DNA of 64,000 bases. Origin: Bradyrhizobium tropiciagri (GTDB lineage Bacteria; Pseudomonadota; Alphaproteobacteria; Rhizobiales; Xanthobacteraceae). This document shows positions 1-8,220 of this stretch, piece after piece (position 1 is the stretch's first letter; every line of letters starts with the position of its first letter). The notes below the pieces were generated by a model. The model did not search any database and was not told where the DNA came from. It saw only the letters and a list, made by a program, of their open reading frames with translations. The stretch is from assembly GCF_018130505.1 (NCBI RefSeq), contig NZ_JAFCKH010000013.1:124001-188000 (forward strand), written 5' to 3'. The translations under genes and the position numbers were made by a program.

Positions 1-3000
1 GCCGACGAGGCGGTCCGACAGCCGGCGGATCATCTCGTCGCCGCGGCGGCCGATCGGGGTCAGCTCGCGATATTCGTAGAAGGTGCCGAGCGCGTCGATC
101 GGCGACATCTCGTCGCCCTTCGAGCCGAGGAACAGCTGCATGAACAGTGCCGAGGCCGCATCCTGCGCCTGGCGCGATTCCGGCGCGTTCGGCTGCAGCC
201 GCGTCGCGGCGCGCGTCACCGCGAAGGCGTCGGCATAGCGTCCGGTCTCGGCATAGAGCCTGGAGAGCACGTACAGCGTCTTCAGCTCGATCGCATCGCC
301 GCGCCACAGCATCGACAGCAGCTCGAACTCCTTGAGCACGTCGTCGCGGCCGATCTCGCCGCGCTTCTGCCGCAGCAGGGTCTCCAGCAGCTTGCCCTCG
401 GCGGCGGCCTGGCGGTCGCCCGAATTGGCGGCGAACCGGTAGGCATCGAGCGCGTCCTTTTCCTGGCCGAGCGCTTCGGCCAGCCGGCCGCGCAACACCG
501 CGGCCGCCGGCTTGAGCCCGGTGGGGACGCCGACCACGTCGAGATCGCTCTTGCGCCGCGCGGCGCCGGCGTAGTCCTTGACCTCGAGCGAGGCCTTCAT
601 CGAATCCATCGTGATGACGCGCTGCAGGTCGGGCGGCAACGTCGCGATGGCGAACTCGGCGTTCTTGAACTTCTCGCGCGCCTCGGCCCATTTGCCTTCG
701 CGCGCGAACGCCAGCCCTTTCCACAATTGGGAATCGTAGCCGTTGCCGATCACGGGATTAGCGAGGTCCTTGAGCCCCTGCGCCGGGCGGCCGATCAGGA
801 TGCTGGCCACCGCGTGCACCATCACCACCGACGGCGCCTCGCTGCCGCGCTTGCTCTCGGACAGGATCAGGTTGGCGACGCCGTGGGCCTCCTCATACAT
901 GCCGTGCGCCATGTAGAAATCGGCAAGGTCGAGCCGCGCCTCCGGCAGCTGCTCGGCATTGGCGGCTCCCGCGGCCGCGATCAGGCTGTCGAGCCGCTTG
1001 AGGAAACTCTCCGACTTGTTCTTGCGCCACTCGTCCATGTCGAACAGCGGTTTCACCGCGGCGGTGGCGCGCTCGGCGGCGACGTCGGCCGACGACAGCG
1101 TCAGCCCGCCGGGCCGGCCCAACGTCACCTTGTCGGCGCCGACCTCCGCCTTGACGTCGTCGGCATTCGGATGAACCACGACGCCGTGGATCGATTCCAG
1201 CAGCGACAGCTCGACGAAATCCTGCCGCTTCATGACGCCGCGGGTCGGCGGCGGCGCCGTGATGACCCAGAGCGTATCGCCGGCATCGGGATCGACCAGC
1301 TTGTGCAACTGGCCGGGATTGGCCAGCGGCACGCTGACGTTGGCGAATGCGGGATCGCTGATGTTGCGCAGCACATTGAGCGGCAGCGGCGGCTTCTGCA
1401 CACGGTCGGCAAACGTCAGCGTCCAGCTGGTGCCGCGCGAGCGGTCGTCGCTGTCCAGCGCCGGCATCTGCGGTCGGTTGAGGCGGAAGCGGACCGCCTG
1501 GCCCTTCTCCAGCGCCACGCGCGTCACATCTGAAATCAGCGAGCCGCCCTTGGCGCGGATCGGATCGATGTCGATCGCGTCAGGCGTGTCGAACACCATC
1601 CACACCGTGTCGGCGCGGCGGAACAGCGCGGCCGGCGTCGCCGCCGGGAACGAGAAGGAGACGCGCAGCCCGTCGCTGTCGCGCTGCGCCTCGACCGATG
1701 GCTTGTCGGCCGACGCCTTGTCCATCGAAGCCTTGTCGATGGAAGGCTTGCGGGCTGGACTTGCCTCGGCAGGCGGTGACGGCGCCGCGGCCGGCTTCGG
1801 CGGCTCCATCGCCGGCGCCTCCGCGACAACATCGGCCGGCTTCGGCGCTTCGCCGGCGGCCGCCTTAGTGTCGTCAGCCGTCGGCATGGCCACGGCTTCA
1901 CGCGGCGTGGCCGGCGTGGCTGCGCTTTCCACGGCGGGCGGCGCCTGCTCGGCCGGCGTGGCCGCGATCTTCGGCAACTCCTGATTGGGCAGCTCGGATC
2001 TCGGCTGCTCCGGCTTGGGCGGAGCAGGTGCCGGCGGTTCGGTGGCAGCGGGTTCGGAGTGCGGCTGCTCGGCCTTCGGCGGCTCCGGCTTGATCTCGAT
2101 TTTGGCCTCGCGCGCGATGGCTTCCGATGTCACCGGCGCAATCGCCGCGCCCTTCTTGCCGCGCGGCGCGGGCAGCAGCGAGTTGATCGCGGCTTTCGGC
2201 GACTGCTGCTCGTTCGGCTGGATTGCGACATCGACGATATAGTTCTTCTCGTCGCGGAACGAATGCACATCGGCATCGCCGATCAACGTCATATCGACCG
2301 CCGATGTATCGCTATCGGCACGGGCGCTGATCGACGCGACGTTCGGCGGAGCGGCGATCTTGGCGTCGGCGAGATCGAAGGTCAGCACCGAATTGAAGGA
2401 CAGCGTCAGCTTCTGCTCATTCAGCACCGAGGAGACGCCGACGCCGTCGGGAACCTCGAACACGAAGCGGACGAAGGTCGGCTGCACCAGGGCGCGCACG
2501 CGCAGCGGCGGCTTCTTTTTGGCGGCATCGGCGGCGCGCTGGGCGCGCAGCAGCCGCTCGGCGGCGCGGGCGCGCTCGGCCAGCTCGCGGATCACCTGCT
2601 GCGGCAGCGACGGCGGCGGGCCGGTCCAGCCGTCGGGCAGGAAGTCGACGAAGATGCGCTCGCCCGCGGTCATGGTGTTGACGGTCACGCGCCGTGCCAG
2701 CGACAGGCGGATCGCCGTGCCGTCCGGGTCGCGCCGCGCCGCGCCGACATAGTCGGGGACGGCGTCGATCAGTTGCTCGACGGGGATGTCGACCGGACGC
2801 TTGAAGCGGATCACGATGATCGAGCCGGCGGTGGAGACCTCCGACTCGACGTCCTCCTTGAGCTTCAGCACCAGCCGGGCATAGCCATTGGCAGCGGAGA
2901 ACGTCGCCTCGCCCGGCACCGCATCCTCGGCATGCGCGGCGGTCGGGATGGCGGCGGCCGAAAGGCAGGCGGCGAGCAGGCACAGCCGCGCGGCCCGCGC

Positions 3001-3048
3001 AAAGGCGCGGCCTAGCAACCATGTTTCAGCGGCAGCCGTTCGCGCCAT
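1..3048 (-). CDS. Large exported TPR protein of the flagellar region (3' end cut by window edge)
   Basis: The frame is open from an ATG at 3048 to the left edge (1016 codons, no stop), so the C-terminus is missing. An in-frame ATG at 3078 would add ten basic residues and is also possible. Residues 1 to about 41 form a signal peptide ending in AAHA. Next comes a beta-rich segment resembling an AMIN domain (GYARLVLKL start), then a long Pro/Ala/Glu/Lys-rich linker with DKAS-like repeats, a second AMIN-like segment, and TPR-like helices in the C-terminal third (for example LADFYMAHGMYEEA and WKGLAFAREGKWAEA). The product is therefore expected in the periplasm. In Sinorhizobium, MotE is a chaperone for the periplasmic motor protein MotC. 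This gene lies on the same strand as motE, so a MotC-like motor role is an attractive but unproven inference. A perfect CtrA-type box precedes it. Confidence 0.85.
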   Translation of the reverse strand, partial: MARTAAAETWLLGRAFARAARLCLLAACLSAAAIPTAAHAEDAVPGEATFSAANGYARLVLKLKEDVESEVSTAGSIIVIRFKRPVDIPVEQLIDAVPDYVGAARRDPDGTAIRLSLARRVTVNTMTAGERIFVDFLPDGWTGPPPSLPQQVIRELAERARAAERLLRAQRAADAAKKKPPLRVRALVQPTFVRFVFEVPDGVGVSSVLNEQKLTLSFNSVLTFDLADAKIAAPPNVASISARADSDTSAVDMTLIGDADVHSFRDEKNYIVDVAIQPNEQQSPKAAINSLLPAPRGKKGAAIAPVTSEAIAREAKIEIKPEPPKAEQPHSEPAATEPPAPAPPKPEQPRSELPNQELPKIAATPAEQAPPAVESAATPATPREAVAMPTADDTKAAAGEAPKPADVVAEAPAMEPPKPAAAPSPPAEASPARKPSIDKASMDKASADKPSVEAQRDSDGLRVSFSFPAATPAALFRRADTVWMVFDTPDAIDIDPIRAKGGSLISDVTRVALEKGQAVRFRLNRPQMPALDSDDRSRGTSWTLTFADRVQKPPLPLNVLRNISDPAFANVSVPLANPGQLHKLVDPDAGDTLWVITAPPPTRGVMKRQDFVELSLLESIHGVVVHPNADDVKAEVGADKVTLGRPGGLTLSSADVAAERATAAVKPLFDMDEWRKNKSESFLKRLDSLIAAAGAANAEQLPEARLDLADFYMAHGMYEEAHGVANLILSESKRGSEAPSVVMVHAVASILIGRPAQGLKDLANPVIGNGYDSQLWKGLAFAREGKWAEAREKFKNAEFAIATLPPDLQRVITMDSMKASLEVKDYAGAARRKSDLDVVGVPTGLKPAAAVLRGRLAEALGQEKDALDAYRFAANSGDRQAAAEGKLLETLLRQKRGEIGRDDVLKEFELLSMLWRGDAIELKTLYVLSRLYAETGRYADAFAVTRAATRLQPNAPESRQAQDAASALFMQLFLGSKGDEMSPIDALGTFYEYRELTPIGRRGDEMIRRLSDRLVG

Positions 3049-3128
3049 CTCGAAACGTCTTCTTGGAACCTCAGCCATACCAGCGCGAAGCGCCCTCGCC
3101 CACGCGCCCCGATCTTGGATTGGCGGCG

Positions 3129-3144
3129 TTAAGGAGCTGTTAAC
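3129..3144 (-). promoter_or_regulatory. Candidate CtrA box, TTAA-N7-TTAAC
   Basis: The plus strand reads TTAA, seven bases, then TTAAC: an exact match to the CtrA full site. It lies about 50-80 bp upstream of the two candidate starts of the exported TPR protein, within a plausible promoter distance. CtrA control of early flagellar genes is established in Caulobacter; binding here is inferred. Confidence 0.6.
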
Positions 3145-3229
3145 GTCAACGGATTGTTGCGGACGGAGGCGCGGGGTCACTCCGGCCGGTGGAATCTGCG
3201 CCCATTGCACGTATCATGTCATGATACGG

Positions 3230-3265
3230 CGCGTGGACGTGGAATTCACCGACTATCACTCCTAG
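3230..3265 (+). pseudogene. higB toxin remnant (C-terminal end only)
   Basis: The codons before the stop at 3263-3265 read RVDVEFTDYHS. HigB/RelE-family toxins typically end in a motif of the form A-x-D-V-D-Y-x-D-Y-H, immediately before higA. Upstream codons in this frame show none of the expected HigB core (such as the NWR-ITF region), so only about ten residues remain. The intact antitoxin gene follows 45 bp later, as in a normal higBA operon. Confidence 0.5.
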
Positions 3266-3310
3266 CTATTGGATCGGTGCAGGATCACCAAACCGCGGAA
3301 AGGGGCGCAC

Positions 3311-3610
3311 ATGGCAAAAAGACTAGCCCCGATGCATCCCGGCGAGGTGCTTCGGGAAGAATTCCTGATCCCATTGTCGCTGTCTGCCGGCGCGCTCGCC
3401 AAGGTCTGCGGCGTGCCGCGCACCCGGATCGAGCGCATCACGAATGAAGAGACCGCGATCACGGCGGATACCGCGCTGCGGCTTTCGAAGGCGCTGAACA
3501 CATCTGCCCAGCTTTGGCTGAACCTGCAGAACGCCTATGACGTTCAGATGGCAGAAACTTCACTTGCTGGCGAGCTCAGCAAGATCAAGCCGGTGGTGCA
3601 GGCCGCCTAA
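3311..3610 (+). CDS. higA: HigA-family addiction module antidote
   Basis: A 99-residue helix-turn-helix protein beginning MAKRLAPMHPGEVLREEFL, which is the signature start of HigA antitoxins. The HTH (about residues 25-60) contains ALAKVCGVPRTRIERI, and the C-terminal half has the usual ALNTSAQLWLNLQNAYD stretch. An AAAGGGG sequence lies about 6-12 bases before the ATG. HigA normally neutralises the HigB mRNA interferase and represses the operon. Here only a stub of higB precedes it, so this copy is probably an orphan repressor or a fossil. Its stop overlaps that of the convergent eamA-like gene (3607-3609). Confidence 0.85.
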   Translation: MAKRLAPMHPGEVLREEFLIPLSLSAGALAKVCGVPRTRIERITNEETAITADTALRLSKALNTSAQLWLNLQNAYDVQMAETSLAGELSKIKPVVQAA

Positions 3611-4464
3611 CGCAGGACACGGAGCCTGACCTGCGTGATGGCGACGCCGGAGATGGCGAGCAGCCCGCCGACGATCAGCCTTGGCGTGACGCGGTCGCCA
3701 AGGAACAGCACGCTCGACATCAAGGCGAACACCGGAAGCAGCAGGCCGAACGGGGCGATACGGCCCATCGAGCAACGGGCGATCAGCCAGAACCAAAGCC
3801 CGAACCCGACGATGCCGCCGATGAAGATCGTATAGGCGAGTGCCAGCCAACCGCGTTCATGGGCCGTCGCAAGGCTCGTGACTTGTCCATATTCGAGCAG
3901 CAGCGACATCAACATGACCTGCGGCACCGTGAGCAGCGACGACCACCCCATCAGCATCAGGGGGTCGAACGGCCCGTAGCGTTTGGTGAGGACGTTGGAC
4001 ACCGCGAACGCGAAGGCCGACCCAACCACGAGCAGCAGCGGCAGCACGTTTGCCGGCAGGCCCGGTTCCGCTGCCAGCACGACCACGCCGGCGAAGGCAA
4101 GCACCACGCCGGCGGACACGGTGAGCGACGGCCGCTCCGCGAGCAGCGGCCAGGCCAGCAGCACGGTGAAGGGCGTGACGAGTTGGTAGGCGACCGCCGA
4201 CATGCTTCCCGAGCCGAGCCCGAGGCCAACGTAAAACAGCCCGAAGTTCAGCCCGCCGAAGAAGACGGAAATAGCTGTGATCGGGCCAAACTGCCGGCGC
4301 GTGGGCCTTTTGACGAACGGAATGAGCAGCAGCGCGATGGCCAGGAAACGCAGTGCGAGGAAGAACAGCGGCGGAAACTCCGTGACGCCCACCTTGATGG
4401 CCACGAACTGATAGCCCCAGAGCAAGGGAACGGCCACGGCGCAGACGATCTGGATGGCGGACAT
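3607..4464 (-). CDS. EamA/DMT-superfamily transporter
   Basis: A 285-residue membrane protein with about ten hydrophobic helices in two repeats, typical of EamA (DUF6) drug/metabolite exporters: it starts VCAVAVPLLWGYQFVAIK and the second repeat contains GWLALAYTIFIGGIVGFGLW. The start is the ATG at 4464, preceded by GGAAGAG. It follows the TetR gene on the same strand with a 73-bp gap that contains a palindrome matching the one in front of tetR. This suggests the regulator controls both genes. Substrate unknown. Confidence 0.85.
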   Translation of the reverse strand: MSAIQIVCAVAVPLLWGYQFVAIKVGVTEFPPLFFLALRFLAIALLLIPFVKRPTRRQFGPITAISVFFGGLNFGLFYVGLGLGSGSMSAVAYQLVTPFTVLLAWPLLAERPSLTVSAGVVLAFAGVVVLAAEPGLPANVLPLLLVVGSAFAFAVSNVLTKRYGPFDPLMLMGWSSLLTVPQVMLMSLLLEYGQVTSLATAHERGWLALAYTIFIGGIVGFGLWFWLIARCSMGRIAPFGLLLPVFALMSSVLFLGDRVTPRLIVGGLLAISGVAITQVRLRVLR

Positions 4465-4481
4465 GGCACTCTTCCTTTCAA

Positions 4482-4493
4482 GACCGATCGGTC
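4482..4493. promoter_or_regulatory. Candidate TetR operator upstream of eamA-like gene
   Basis: The perfect 12-bp palindrome GACCGATCGGTC, flanked by TATATGG on one side, lies 17 bp before the transporter start codon. It closely matches the palindrome before the tetR gene (5165-5176), differing only in the central bases. Its size, symmetry and place fit a TetR-family operator. Confidence 0.6.
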
Positions 4494-4537
4494 CATATAT
4501 TGACGCGAGAGCGGAGATCGGAGGCGGCCATCGGTGT

Positions 4538-5152
4538 CTACCTGATGAAGCGGTCGAGCAGCGCGTCGACGGTGGCCTGCGACGTCGTCCGTGCCGGCGC
4601 CGTCTTGCCGACCACACGCAGCCCCTCGACGAAGCAGACGAGGATTCGGGCCGCGCTCGAAGGCTCGACACCGTGAGCTAACTTGCCCGCCGTCCCGGCA
4701 CGGGAAAGCGCCTCCGCCACCCTGCCCTCCATGGCTTTGAAAAAGCCCGCGACGCGGCGGCCGACTTCGGCATCCTGGCCGGCCAGTTCCATGGCCGTCG
4801 CCACCAGCAGGCATCCGCGTCGGCCATTCGCGCCGCTGGTGCGCTCGACGTAGCCGGCAAGGTAGGCCCGCAGGCCGTCGACCGGATCTCTGCGGGGATC
4901 GAACTCGTCATCCATCCGTGTCAGGGCGTCGGCGATATAGCGATCGAGCGCACGCAGGAACAGCGAGTGCTTGTCGCCGAACGCGGCATAAAGGCTGCCG
5001 CGCGAGAGCTTGGTCGCACGAAGCAGGTCCGGCAGCGCCGTGGCGTGATAGCCGCGTGACCAGAATACATCCATCGCGCGCCCAACCGCGGCTTCGACGT
5101 CGAAGCTGCGGGGGCGGCCACGGAACGACTGCACTGGGGCTTGGCGGCGCAT
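4538..5152 (-). CDS. TetR/AcrR-family transcriptional regulator
   Basis: 204 residues from the ATG at 5152 (starting MRRQAPVQSFRGRPRSFD). The N-terminal HTH spans about residues 15-60, with AVGRAMDVFWSRGYHATAL and LSRGSLYAAFGDKHSLFLRAL, the classic TetR pattern ending in the helix 3/4 FGDK motif. The C-terminal domain is a helical ligand-binding domain of the TetR_C type (GCLLVATAMELA). An upstream in-frame ATG (5188) would run through the operator-like palindrome and is less likely. It probably represses itself and the downstream EamA transporter through the two palindromes; the ligand is unknown. Confidence 0.85.
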   Translation of the reverse strand: MRRQAPVQSFRGRPRSFDVEAAVGRAMDVFWSRGYHATALPDLLRATKLSRGSLYAAFGDKHSLFLRALDRYIADALTRMDDEFDPRRDPVDGLRAYLAGYVERTSGANGRRGCLLVATAMELAGQDAEVGRRVAGFFKAMEGRVAEALSRAGTAGKLAHGVEPSSAARILVCFVEGLRVVGKTAPARTTSQATVDALLDRFIR

Positions 5153-5164
5153 CGCCGATATATA

Positions 5165-5176
5165 GACCAATTGGTC
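5165..5176. promoter_or_regulatory. Candidate TetR operator upstream of tetR
   Basis: GACCAATTGGTC is a perfect 12-bp palindrome, and its near-symmetric TATATA flanks extend the dyad to about 24 bp. It begins 13 bp before the tetR start, consistent with autoregulation, and pairs with the similar site at 4482-4493. Confidence 0.6.
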
Positions 5177-5210
5177 CATATATCGCAAGTGGCCCCGCCC
5201 GGCTAACCGG

Positions 5211-7250
5211 TCACCGACGCCGGCGGGAGGCCATCTCCTGCACGACCGGGTCGAACAGAGGTTTCAACAGCAAGACCCCGCGCCGGTTGAGGTGGTCGTC
5301 ATCGTGGTAGATCGGCAATCCATCACGCACCGCCGGGCAGCGGTCGCCGGGACATAACAGTGGAGTTGGGTCCAGGACGTGAACATCGGCGAATTTTGTT
5401 TCGGCAGCGATCAATGAGCGATCGACGAAGGTGCGGCTGTCGAGATGTTTCGCTCGACTGGTCCAGAGCCGGTCAAGCCGGCCGGCCTCGAAGCCCATCA
5501 GCGCGTTTGTCGCCAAGGCGTCGGTCACCGGGATCGGCTGAAGCGGTGGATCCTCCAGGACGTAAACCTTGCGGCCCTGAAGCTCCCTGAGCGTACGGTC
5601 GAGGCTGGTCACGAACACGGAATGGGCATCGGTCGGATGCTCCCAATCGTCCGCGAACCTGAGGTAGCCGCTGGTCTTGAGCGACGGCTCCCCATCCGTG
5701 TACATGCTCCAGCGATCGACCATGATGACGTACCGGATGTCGTTGCGCACGATCAGTTTGAACACCGACTGATAGAACTCGCTGCATTTCTGCGTCCTGC
5801 CCTGTTCGCGGGTCGCCGTGTGCGAGAGCGACGGGCATCCCTGCATCACGGCAAGGATGCCGCGCAGGCCGGCACGCGAAGCCCAGCCCGAGAGAGCGTG
5901 CGCGAACGCCGCAGCGTGGCTGTCGCCCCACAGGATGAAATCATCGGTCTTGCGGCTTTCATCGCCGATCCGGCAGAGCGAATTGGACTCGGCCATGGCG
6001 ATGCTTTCCGGCTGCCCGCCCGGCGGCACGAGGCATCGCAGCAGACGATCGTCCCATGTCGATGCCGTAATCGTCATGACCTGCGGCGAGAGCCGCCACG
6101 GCGCGCCATCGGCCTTGATGATCGTCGCGGCGAACAGTGCGATGGCGGCGGTGGAAACGCTCCCCATGGCAAAGATCAGCGCCTGGCGTCCACGCAATCG
6201 CCGACTGAACCGCGCGGGGCGCTCGATGGCATAATAGGTGATCACCGAGAGCAACACAGTTGCCGTCAGGATGATGGCGGTTTGTGTGCCGTCGAGTCCG
6301 CCCGCCCAATAGATCCGGCCGAACACCAATGCCGGCCAGTGCCACAGATAGATCGAGTAGGACAGCACGCCGACCACCCGGAGCGGTGGAGACGACATGA
6401 TCCGGTAAACCGGATCGACGCGTACCGGCCGCGCGAACAGCATCATCGCCGCCCCGACGCAGGGCACAAGCAATCGCTGAAAGGATGGAACGCCGGTTCC
6501 GATGAGCCCGTCGCCGCTCCCGCCGAGCCAATTGATCGCGCCATCGCTGAGCAGCGCAAATCCGATCAGGCCGAGCCCCACGAAGCGAAGCGCGATCGAC
6601 AGCATGGGGCCTGCAGTGAATCGTCGATAGGCCAATGCTGTGAGACATCCGATCAGCGGCTCGAAAGCCCGGCTCGCGGAGTTGTAGAACGCGGAATCAA
6701 GGCTGACATGATCACCCAGCCAGCGCGCGTAGGCGATCGAGGCCATGCACAGCACGGCCAGCACGATGAAGCGCCGCGCCGCGGTGGTGAGGATCAGCAA
6801 CAGGAAGGGATAGAAGAGGTAGAATTGCTCTTCGATCGACAGCGTCCAGGTGTGCAGCAATGGCTTGCTGGCCGCGGGCGCCGCGAAATATCCGACGTCG
6901 TTGAGAAAATACCAGTTCGAGGAGAAGAAGACCGCGGCAAGCAGGCTCTTGCTGAAGAGCGTGAAGGCCTCCGGCAACAACATCCACCAGGCCAGCGCCG
7001 CGGATACTGCGAACATGACGGCCGCGGCCGGAAGGATCCGCCTGATACGCCTTTCGTAGAAAGCCGCGAGGGAGAAGCACCCTGCTTCGATCTCTCCCGC
7101 GATCAGATTGGTGATCAGGAACCCGGAGATGACGAAGAAGATATCGACGCCGAGGAAGCCGCCGCCGAGACCGCCGATGTTGGCGTGGAACAGAACGACC
7201 GAAGAAACGGCCAGCGCGCGCAAGCCATCAACGTCTGCCCTGTACTTCAT
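5211..7250 (-). CDS. Acyltransferase-3 / SGNH membrane protein (OafA-like)
   Basis: 679 residues from the ATG at 7250 (MKYRADVDGLRALAV). The N-terminal half has the acyltransferase-3 signature (YRxDVDGLRA, VVLFHA, FLGVDIFFVISGFLI) and about ten membrane helices, including SYSIYLWHWP. The C-terminal half (about residues 400-679) is a periplasmic SGNH-hydrolase-like domain with block I GDSHAAAF and a late DDDHLN motif that would supply the Asp/His. Such proteins O-acylate surface polysaccharides or lipopolysaccharide. It sits alone between flagellar genes on the same strand, so it may belong to an accessory insertion. Its substrate cannot be read from sequence. Confidence 0.9.
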   Translation of the reverse strand: MKYRADVDGLRALAVSSVVLFHANIGGLGGGFLGVDIFFVISGFLITNLIAGEIEAGCFSLAAFYERRIRRILPAAAVMFAVSAALAWWMLLPEAFTLFSKSLLAAVFFSSNWYFLNDVGYFAAPAASKPLLHTWTLSIEEQFYLFYPFLLLILTTAARRFIVLAVLCMASIAYARWLGDHVSLDSAFYNSASRAFEPLIGCLTALAYRRFTAGPMLSIALRFVGLGLIGFALLSDGAINWLGGSGDGLIGTGVPSFQRLLVPCVGAAMMLFARPVRVDPVYRIMSSPPLRVVGVLSYSIYLWHWPALVFGRIYWAGGLDGTQTAIILTATVLLSVITYYAIERPARFSRRLRGRQALIFAMGSVSTAAIALFAATIIKADGAPWRLSPQVMTITASTWDDRLLRCLVPPGGQPESIAMAESNSLCRIGDESRKTDDFILWGDSHAAAFAHALSGWASRAGLRGILAVMQGCPSLSHTATREQGRTQKCSEFYQSVFKLIVRNDIRYVIMVDRWSMYTDGEPSLKTSGYLRFADDWEHPTDAHSVFVTSLDRTLRELQGRKVYVLEDPPLQPIPVTDALATNALMGFEAGRLDRLWTSRAKHLDSRTFVDRSLIAAETKFADVHVLDPTPLLCPGDRCPAVRDGLPIYHDDDHLNRRGVLLLKPLFDPVVQEMASRRRR

Positions 7251-7398
7251 TCCGATTCTACCTTCAGTAGAGCGGAATACGTGCTCGAATGGCTTGAGGC
7301 AAGTCAAAAGTCGAGCTGCGCCGTGATGCCACCTATGAGAGTTGTGGATCAGCGGCGCCCAATTCTCCCGGCAGCCGAGGGCGCAGCGACGCCGCCCC

Positions 7399-8220
7399 TC
7401 AGTTCGTCTTCGGCGCGAGCAGCTTGCCTTCGATCTTGGGAAGATCCTCGACGGCGGCCGACTTGTCGCCGCTGGCTCTGCGGGCGAGTTCGACGGTGAG
7501 GCGCTCGGCGGCTTCGGGCTGCATCAGGCCGAGGATGTCGGACATCTTGCGCGGCTGGATCTGCGAGGCGATCTGGTAGAGCACGTTCATCTCGAGGCGG
7601 TCGAACACCTTGGCGGCGTCCTTCGGCTTCATGTTCTCGTACATGGTGACGATGCCCTTGAAGCGGGCGGCGTCCGCCTCGGCCTTCGCCGCCGCGTCCG
7701 CGCTCGCCTTGGCGTCGTTGGCCTTGGCTTCCTCGACCTTGGCCTCGATACGCTTCTCGGCGGCCTTCAAGAGGCTCTCGCGGATCTCGACCTCGCGCGC
7801 GCGCTGCTCGAGCTCCTGGCGGCGCGCCTGCAGCCGCTCCAGGATCGCGCGCTCGGATGCCGGCACCGGCGGGGGCTGATCGAGATTGACCACCACGCCG
7901 TCGGGCTTGGGCGCCTCTGCCGCGGGGGCTGCCGGCTTCGGCGCCTCTTCCGCTTTCTTTTCTTCCTTGCCGTGCACCGATCCGGTGATGTCGGCGGGAT
8001 CGCCCTTCAGCCTGTTGTCGACGGCGGCGGGCTTGCTCGCGCCGGGAAAGTTGAAGTTCTGCTGGGCCCAGGATGCTCCTGCCTGCGGCCCGGCCGCCTG
8101 CGCGTCATCGCTGAACACATAGCCGCCATCGAGCACGAGGCCCGCGATCTTCAGCACCATCAGGCCGAAGATCGCGACCAGGACGACGGGCATCACTCTG
8201 ATGTCACGGAACCACTTCAT
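7399..8220 (-). CDS. motE: MotE-like flagellar motor chaperone
   Basis: 273 residues: an N-terminal membrane or signal segment (VMPVVLVAIFGLMVLKIAGL), a Pro/Ala-rich stretch, a long charged coiled coil (about residues 120-190, rich in Glu/Ala/Lys), and a C-terminal MgtE-N-like helical domain (YENMKPKDAAKVFDRLEMNV to MQPEAAERLTVELARR). This architecture fits MotE, which in Sinorhizobium is exported and stabilises the periplasmic motor protein MotC. Its ATG overlaps the stop of the DUF6468 gene by ATGA, making it the last gene of the fliL-fliM-DUF6468-motE transcript. Confidence 0.8.
   Translation of the reverse strand: MKWFRDIRVMPVVLVAIFGLMVLKIAGLVLDGGYVFSDDAQAAGPQAGASWAQQNFNFPGASKPAAVDNRLKGDPADITGSVHGKEEKKAEEAPKPAAPAAEAPKPDGVVVNLDQPPPVPASERAILERLQARRQELEQRAREVEIRESLLKAAEKRIEAKVEEAKANDAKASADAAAKAEADAARFKGIVTMYENMKPKDAAKVFDRLEMNVLYQIASQIQPRKMSDILGLMQPEAAERLTVELARRASGDKSAAVEDLPKIEGKLLAPKTN

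Noticed and set aside
2417-3022. A 201-codon minus-strand frame
   Set aside because: It lies in another frame inside the exported TPR gene, whose own frame has a signal peptide and recognisable domains.
5445-7499. A 684-codon open frame on the plus strand
   Set aside because: It is antisense to the acyltransferase, rich in Arg/His/Gln/Glu in the way of high-GC mirror frames, and has no domain, signal or ribosome site.
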